Positions 6,949 to 9,070 of a DNA stretch of 9,070 nt are shown in pieces. Both the position numbers and the translations under genes were made by a program. The DNA comes from an uncultured Planctomycetaceae bacterium (GTDB lineage: Bacteria > Planctomycetota > Planctomycetia > Pirellulales > Pirellulaceae). Location: assembly GCA_903927685.1 (NCBI GenBank), contig CAIYOB010001047.1, positions 1-9,070 of the forward strand, in the 5' to 3' direction. The stretch's first letter is position 1; each line of letters begins with the position of its first letter. The notes under the pieces are model-generated. The model was not told where the DNA came from. It ran no database searches and was given only the letters and a program-made list of their open reading frames with translations.

Positions 6949-6955
6949 AAGGAGG
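6949..6955 (+). promoter_or_regulatory. Strong Shine-Dalgarno of the Gfo/Idh/MocA gene
   Basis: AAGGAGG lies 5 nt before the ATG at 6961. The 63-bp gap from the ATPase stop shows no convincing -10/-35 pair, so this gene may be read from an upstream promoter or from one not recognisable here. Confidence 0.75.
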
Positions 6956-6960
6956 AAACG

Positions 6961-8268
6961 ATGTCTCACCAGTACCATGTCCCACGACGTGAATTTCTGA
7001 AAGCGACCGGCGCCGGGCTGGCCGCCTTGTCCGGCGGCGTCTGGAGCCAGTTGGCCGCTGCCGAGTCCACGTCCATCAACAGCAAATTGAACGTCGCCTG
7101 CATCGGCACCGCCAATCGAGCCGCCGCGGATGTCGAAGGCGTGCAAGGCGAGAAGATCGTCGCCTTGTGCGATGTCGACAAGAACTACCTGGATCGGGCC
7201 GCGGCCCGGTTTCCGGACGCCCGCACCTATGCCGACTATCGCGAGCTGATCGACAAGGAAGCCGACAAGATCGACGCGGTCGTGGTCGGCACGGCCGACC
7301 ACAATCATGCCCCGGCGACGATTCGCGCGATTCGGGCCGGCAAGCACGTCTACTGCGAAAAACCGCTGACGCACACGGTTCAGGAGTCCCGCCTCGTGGC
7401 GGAAGCGGCGAAGAAGTACAACGTGGCGACCCAGTTGGGCACGCAGATCCACGCCGAGGACAATTACCGCCGCGTCGTCGAGATCATCCAATCCGGGGCG
7501 ATCGGCGACGTGACCGAAGTCCACGTCTGGGTCGGCAAGGGCTGGGGCGGCGGCGAACGTCCCAAGGGCAGCCAGGAACCGCCGGCGAATTTGAACTGGG
7601 ATCTGTGGCTGGGGCCGGCCCCCGTCCGGCCGTTCTGGCCCGGCCGCTATCATCCGGCCCAGTGGCGCCGCTGGTGGGACTTTGGCCAAGGCACGCTGGG
7701 CGACATGGCCTGCCACTACATGGACCTGCCGTTCTGGGCGCTCCGGCTGCGGCATCCGACCAGCTGCGAAGCGGAAGGCCCGCCCGTCCACCCGGAAACG
7801 TGCCCGCTGGGATTGATCGTCCGCTACGAGTTCCCCGCACGCGACGGCTTGCCGCCCGTGCGTCTGACCTGGTACGACGGCAACCTGATTCCGCGCGAGG
7901 TCGCGGGCGAACGCGTGCCGGGCAGCGGCGTGATGTTCATCGGCAGTGCCGGCAAGATGTACGCGGATTACACCAAGTACCGCCTGTTCCCGACGGACAA
8001 GTTCGCGGACTACCAGCCGCCGGCACAGACCATCCCCAAGTCGATCGGGCATCACGCCGAGTGGATCAAGGCCTGCAAGGACGGTTCGCCGACCACGTGC
8101 AACTTTGACTACTCCGGCGCGCTGACCGAAGCCGTTCTGCTGGGCAACGTGGCCTACCGCACCGGCCAGAAGCTGCAGTGGGACGCCCAGCAGTTGCAGG
8201 CCACCAACTGTCCGGCCGCCGACAAGTACATCCGCAAAGAGTACCGCCCCGGCTGGGAAGTCGCGTAG
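6961..8268 (+). CDS. Tat-exported Gfo/Idh/MocA-family oxidoreductase
   Basis: This 435-residue NAD(P)-dependent sugar oxidoreductase-like protein starts with a twin-arginine signal: PRREFLKATGAGLAALSGG (8-26), with likely cleavage near residue 34. It would therefore fold with its cofactor in the cytoplasm before export. The Rossmann domain reads KLNVACIGTANRAAAD (42-57), then VALCDVD (67-73), VVVGTADHNHAP (107-118) and the conserved EKPLTHT (133-139). Later come GTQIHAEDNYRR (160-171), GTLGDMACHYMD (244-255) with candidate catalytic Asp248/His252, and a planctomycete-type C-terminal domain ending HHAEWIKACKDGSPTTCNFDYSG. The usual second glycine of the nucleotide loop is Ala51. The family oxidises or reduces sugar hydroxyls, often forming 3-keto sugars. 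The upstream DUF1080 hydrolase fits that role; the substrate is unknown. Confidence 0.94.
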   Translation: MSHQYHVPRREFLKATGAGLAALSGGVWSQLAAAESTSINSKLNVACIGTANRAAADVEGVQGEKIVALCDVDKNYLDRAAARFPDARTYADYRELIDKEADKIDAVVVGTADHNHAPATIRAIRAGKHVYCEKPLTHTVQESRLVAEAAKKYNVATQLGTQIHAEDNYRRVVEIIQSGAIGDVTEVHVWVGKGWGGGERPKGSQEPPANLNWDLWLGPAPVRPFWPGRYHPAQWRRWWDFGQGTLGDMACHYMDLPFWALRLRHPTSCEAEGPPVHPETCPLGLIVRYEFPARDGLPPVRLTWYDGNLIPREVAGERVPGSGVMFIGSAGKMYADYTKYRLFPTDKFADYQPPAQTIPKSIGHHAEWIKACKDGSPTTCNFDYSGALTEAVLLGNVAYRTGQKLQWDAQQLQATNCPAADKYIRKEYRPGWEVA

Positions 8269-8318
8269 CCGACGGGCGAGACGCAGTTTCGGGGTGCCCC
8301 AGGGCCATGCCGGCGTGC

Positions 8319-8394
8319 CTGGGGTCGAGTGCAGCGAGCCCCCAGTGGCCAGAGCCTGGGGGCTCGCCACTCGTACCTCGCGGCGCGACCCCAG
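8319..8394. repeat. Large hairpin-forming intergenic repeat, including 26-bp repeat copy 2 (8320-8345)
   Basis: A perfect 12-bp inverted repeat, GCGAGCCCCCAG (8334-8345) and CTGGGGGCTCGC (8356-8367), has a 10-nt loop. It extends outward past a 2-nt bulge with CGAGTG (8326-8331) against CACTCG (8368-8373). An alternative outer pairing is CTGGGGTCG (8319-8327) with CGACCCCAG (8386-8394). It begins about 50 bp after the oxidoreductase stop and could end transcription in both directions, although no T-run follows. The left half is identical over 26 bp to 2937-2962. Confidence 0.8.
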
Positions 8395-8453
8395 CCACCC
8401 CGGGGCTGGGAGATCGCGCGCTGCCGCTGAATCGTCTGCACCAATCCTGCTCA

Positions 8454-8470
8454 TGCCTGCCATGCAGGCA
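8454..8470. repeat. Small perfect inverted repeat upstream of the lipoprotein gene
   Basis: TGCCTGC (8454-8460) and GCAGGCA (8464-8470) are perfect 7-bp arms around a 3-nt centre, about 86 bp before the lipoprotein start. It may be an operator, a hairpin or chance; nothing in the sequence decides. Confidence 0.5.
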
Positions 8471-8555
8471 AAGCCGGCCCCGAGGTTCGTGGGCATCCTG
8501 GCCGCTTCCCACGAGTGGCAAATCCAGTACCATAATGACCAGGAGGTATCGCAAC

Positions 8556-9070
8556 ATGACGCGAACACAGCGCATGACCGGAGCAGCTTGGGGGCTGTTG
8601 ATCGCCTTGGCTCTGAGCGGATGTCAGGGCGAGCCGGACGCTCCAAAGCCGTCCCCGCCTTCGTACAATCCGCAGGCCGAGGCCGTCGCGGCTCAGGCGC
8701 AGGACATTGCCGCGGGGATCGAGCAGTACAAGACAGACGTCGGCCAATACCCGGCGAAGCTCGCTGACTTGGCCCAATCCAGCGCCCGGGGCTGGAAAGG
8801 CCCGTACGTCCGCTCCGGCCCGCCCGCCGCGCCGACGGGGCAGGTCCACGAGGCGGCCAGCCTGTTGACCGAATTGTGGGGCCAGCCCTTCGAATACACC
8901 AACGAGGCAGAGTCCCCGAAGGTGATTTCGCGGGGCCCGGACAAGCAGCTGGGCACCGCGGATGACATTGTTGTGTCCGTGGCGCCGGCGGAGCCAGCCG
9001 CCCCATCTGCCGCTGCTGCCGAGGCTCCCGGCTCGGCCGAGGCGTCTGCCCCGGCGGAGCCGAAGCCCTA
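8556..9070 (+). CDS. Lipoprotein with a GspG-like pseudopilin C-terminal domain (3' end beyond window)
   Basis: The ATG at 8556 follows AGGAGG (8541-8546) at 9 nt and opens a frame that runs to the right edge (171 codons, no stop seen; the last two bases are ta). A lipoprotein signal is clear: a basic start, a hydrophobic run WGLLIALAL and lipobox LSGC with Cys23. A Pro-rich linker leads to a domain like the globular part of type II secretion major pseudopilin GspG: IEQYKTDVGQYPAKLADL (about 55-72), GWKGPYVRSG (79-88), LWGQPFEYT (107-115) and SRGPDKQLGTADDIVVS (125-141), the last resembling the GspG calcium loop. An Ala/Pro/Glu-rich tail follows. There is no prepilin peptidase motif or pilin N-terminal helix, so it is not an ordinary pseudopilin. 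The function is unknown. Confidence 0.85.
   Translation, partial: MTRTQRMTGAAWGLLIALALSGCQGEPDAPKPSPPSYNPQAEAVAAQAQDIAAGIEQYKTDVGQYPAKLADLAQSSARGWKGPYVRSGPPAAPTGQVHEAASLLTELWGQPFEYTNEAESPKVISRGPDKQLGTADDIVVSVAPAEPAAPSAAAAEAPGSAEASAPAEPKP

Noticed and set aside
8531..8536. CATAAT as a -10 box for the lipoprotein gene
   Set aside because: It is a 5 of 6 match, but transcription would begin at about 8543, within the Shine-Dalgarno AGGAGG (8541-8546), and there is no -35 box at a suitable distance.
6904..9006. A 700-codon open frame on the minus strand across the oxidoreductase and lipoprotein genes
   Set aside because: It is antisense to a clear Gfo/Idh/MocA gene and a clear lipoprotein, has an Arg/Ala/Gly-rich composition without motifs, and crosses the intergenic hairpin. 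Long antisense frames are common in GC-rich DNA.

Overview
The window looks like chromosomal DNA from a GC-rich member of the Planctomycetota. The evidence is one neighbourhood carrying a formylglycine-type sulfatase, a secreted DUF1080 (3-keto-glycoside hydrolase type) protein and a Tat-exported Gfo/Idh/MocA oxidoreductase, next to GatCAB and bL28 housekeeping genes with well-spaced Shine-Dalgarno sites. The phylum call is an inference from gene content; there is no rRNA or tRNA gene in the window to confirm it.

Layout. Positions 1-2714 hold a minus-strand housekeeping block, read as rpmB (bL28) - gatC - gatA - gatB, with gatB cut off by the left edge. gatA and gatB overlap in an ATGA. A gene-free stretch (2715-3075) carries a probable rpmB promoter and an intergenic repeat cluster. 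A minus-strand secreted sulfatase follows (3076-4557). A divergent 203-bp promoter region separates it from a plus-strand series: a DUF1080 protein (4761-5405), an AAA ATPase with a C-terminal DUF234 / PD-(D/E)xK-like nuclease domain (5458-6897), a Tat-signal Gfo/Idh/MocA oxidoreductase (6961-8268), a strong hairpin repeat (8319-8394), and an open-ended lipoprotein with a GspG-like pseudopilin C-terminal domain (8556 to the right edge).

How they may work together. GatCAB amidates misacylated Glu-tRNA(Gln) and/or Asp-tRNA(Asn), and its linkage with bL28 is a translation cluster. The sulfatase, DUF1080 protein and exported Gfo/Idh/MocA enzyme fit an extracytoplasmic route for sulfated glycans: desulfation, oxidation of a sugar to a 3-keto form, then cleavage of the keto-glycoside. 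That route is inferred from family knowledge.

The most unusual unit is the ATPase-nuclease gene. It sits between two of the catabolic genes, has its own consensus -35 box directly after the upstream stop codon, and is preceded by a 15-bp arm inverted repeat (14 of 15 pairing) whose right arm contains the whole Shine-Dalgarno sequence. This arrangement could silence read-through transcripts while allowing expression from the gene's own promoter, or it could be an operator. Other points of interest are the GspG-like domain on a lipoprotein and an identical 26-bp repeat found in two intergenic regions, in one of which it forms a long hairpin.
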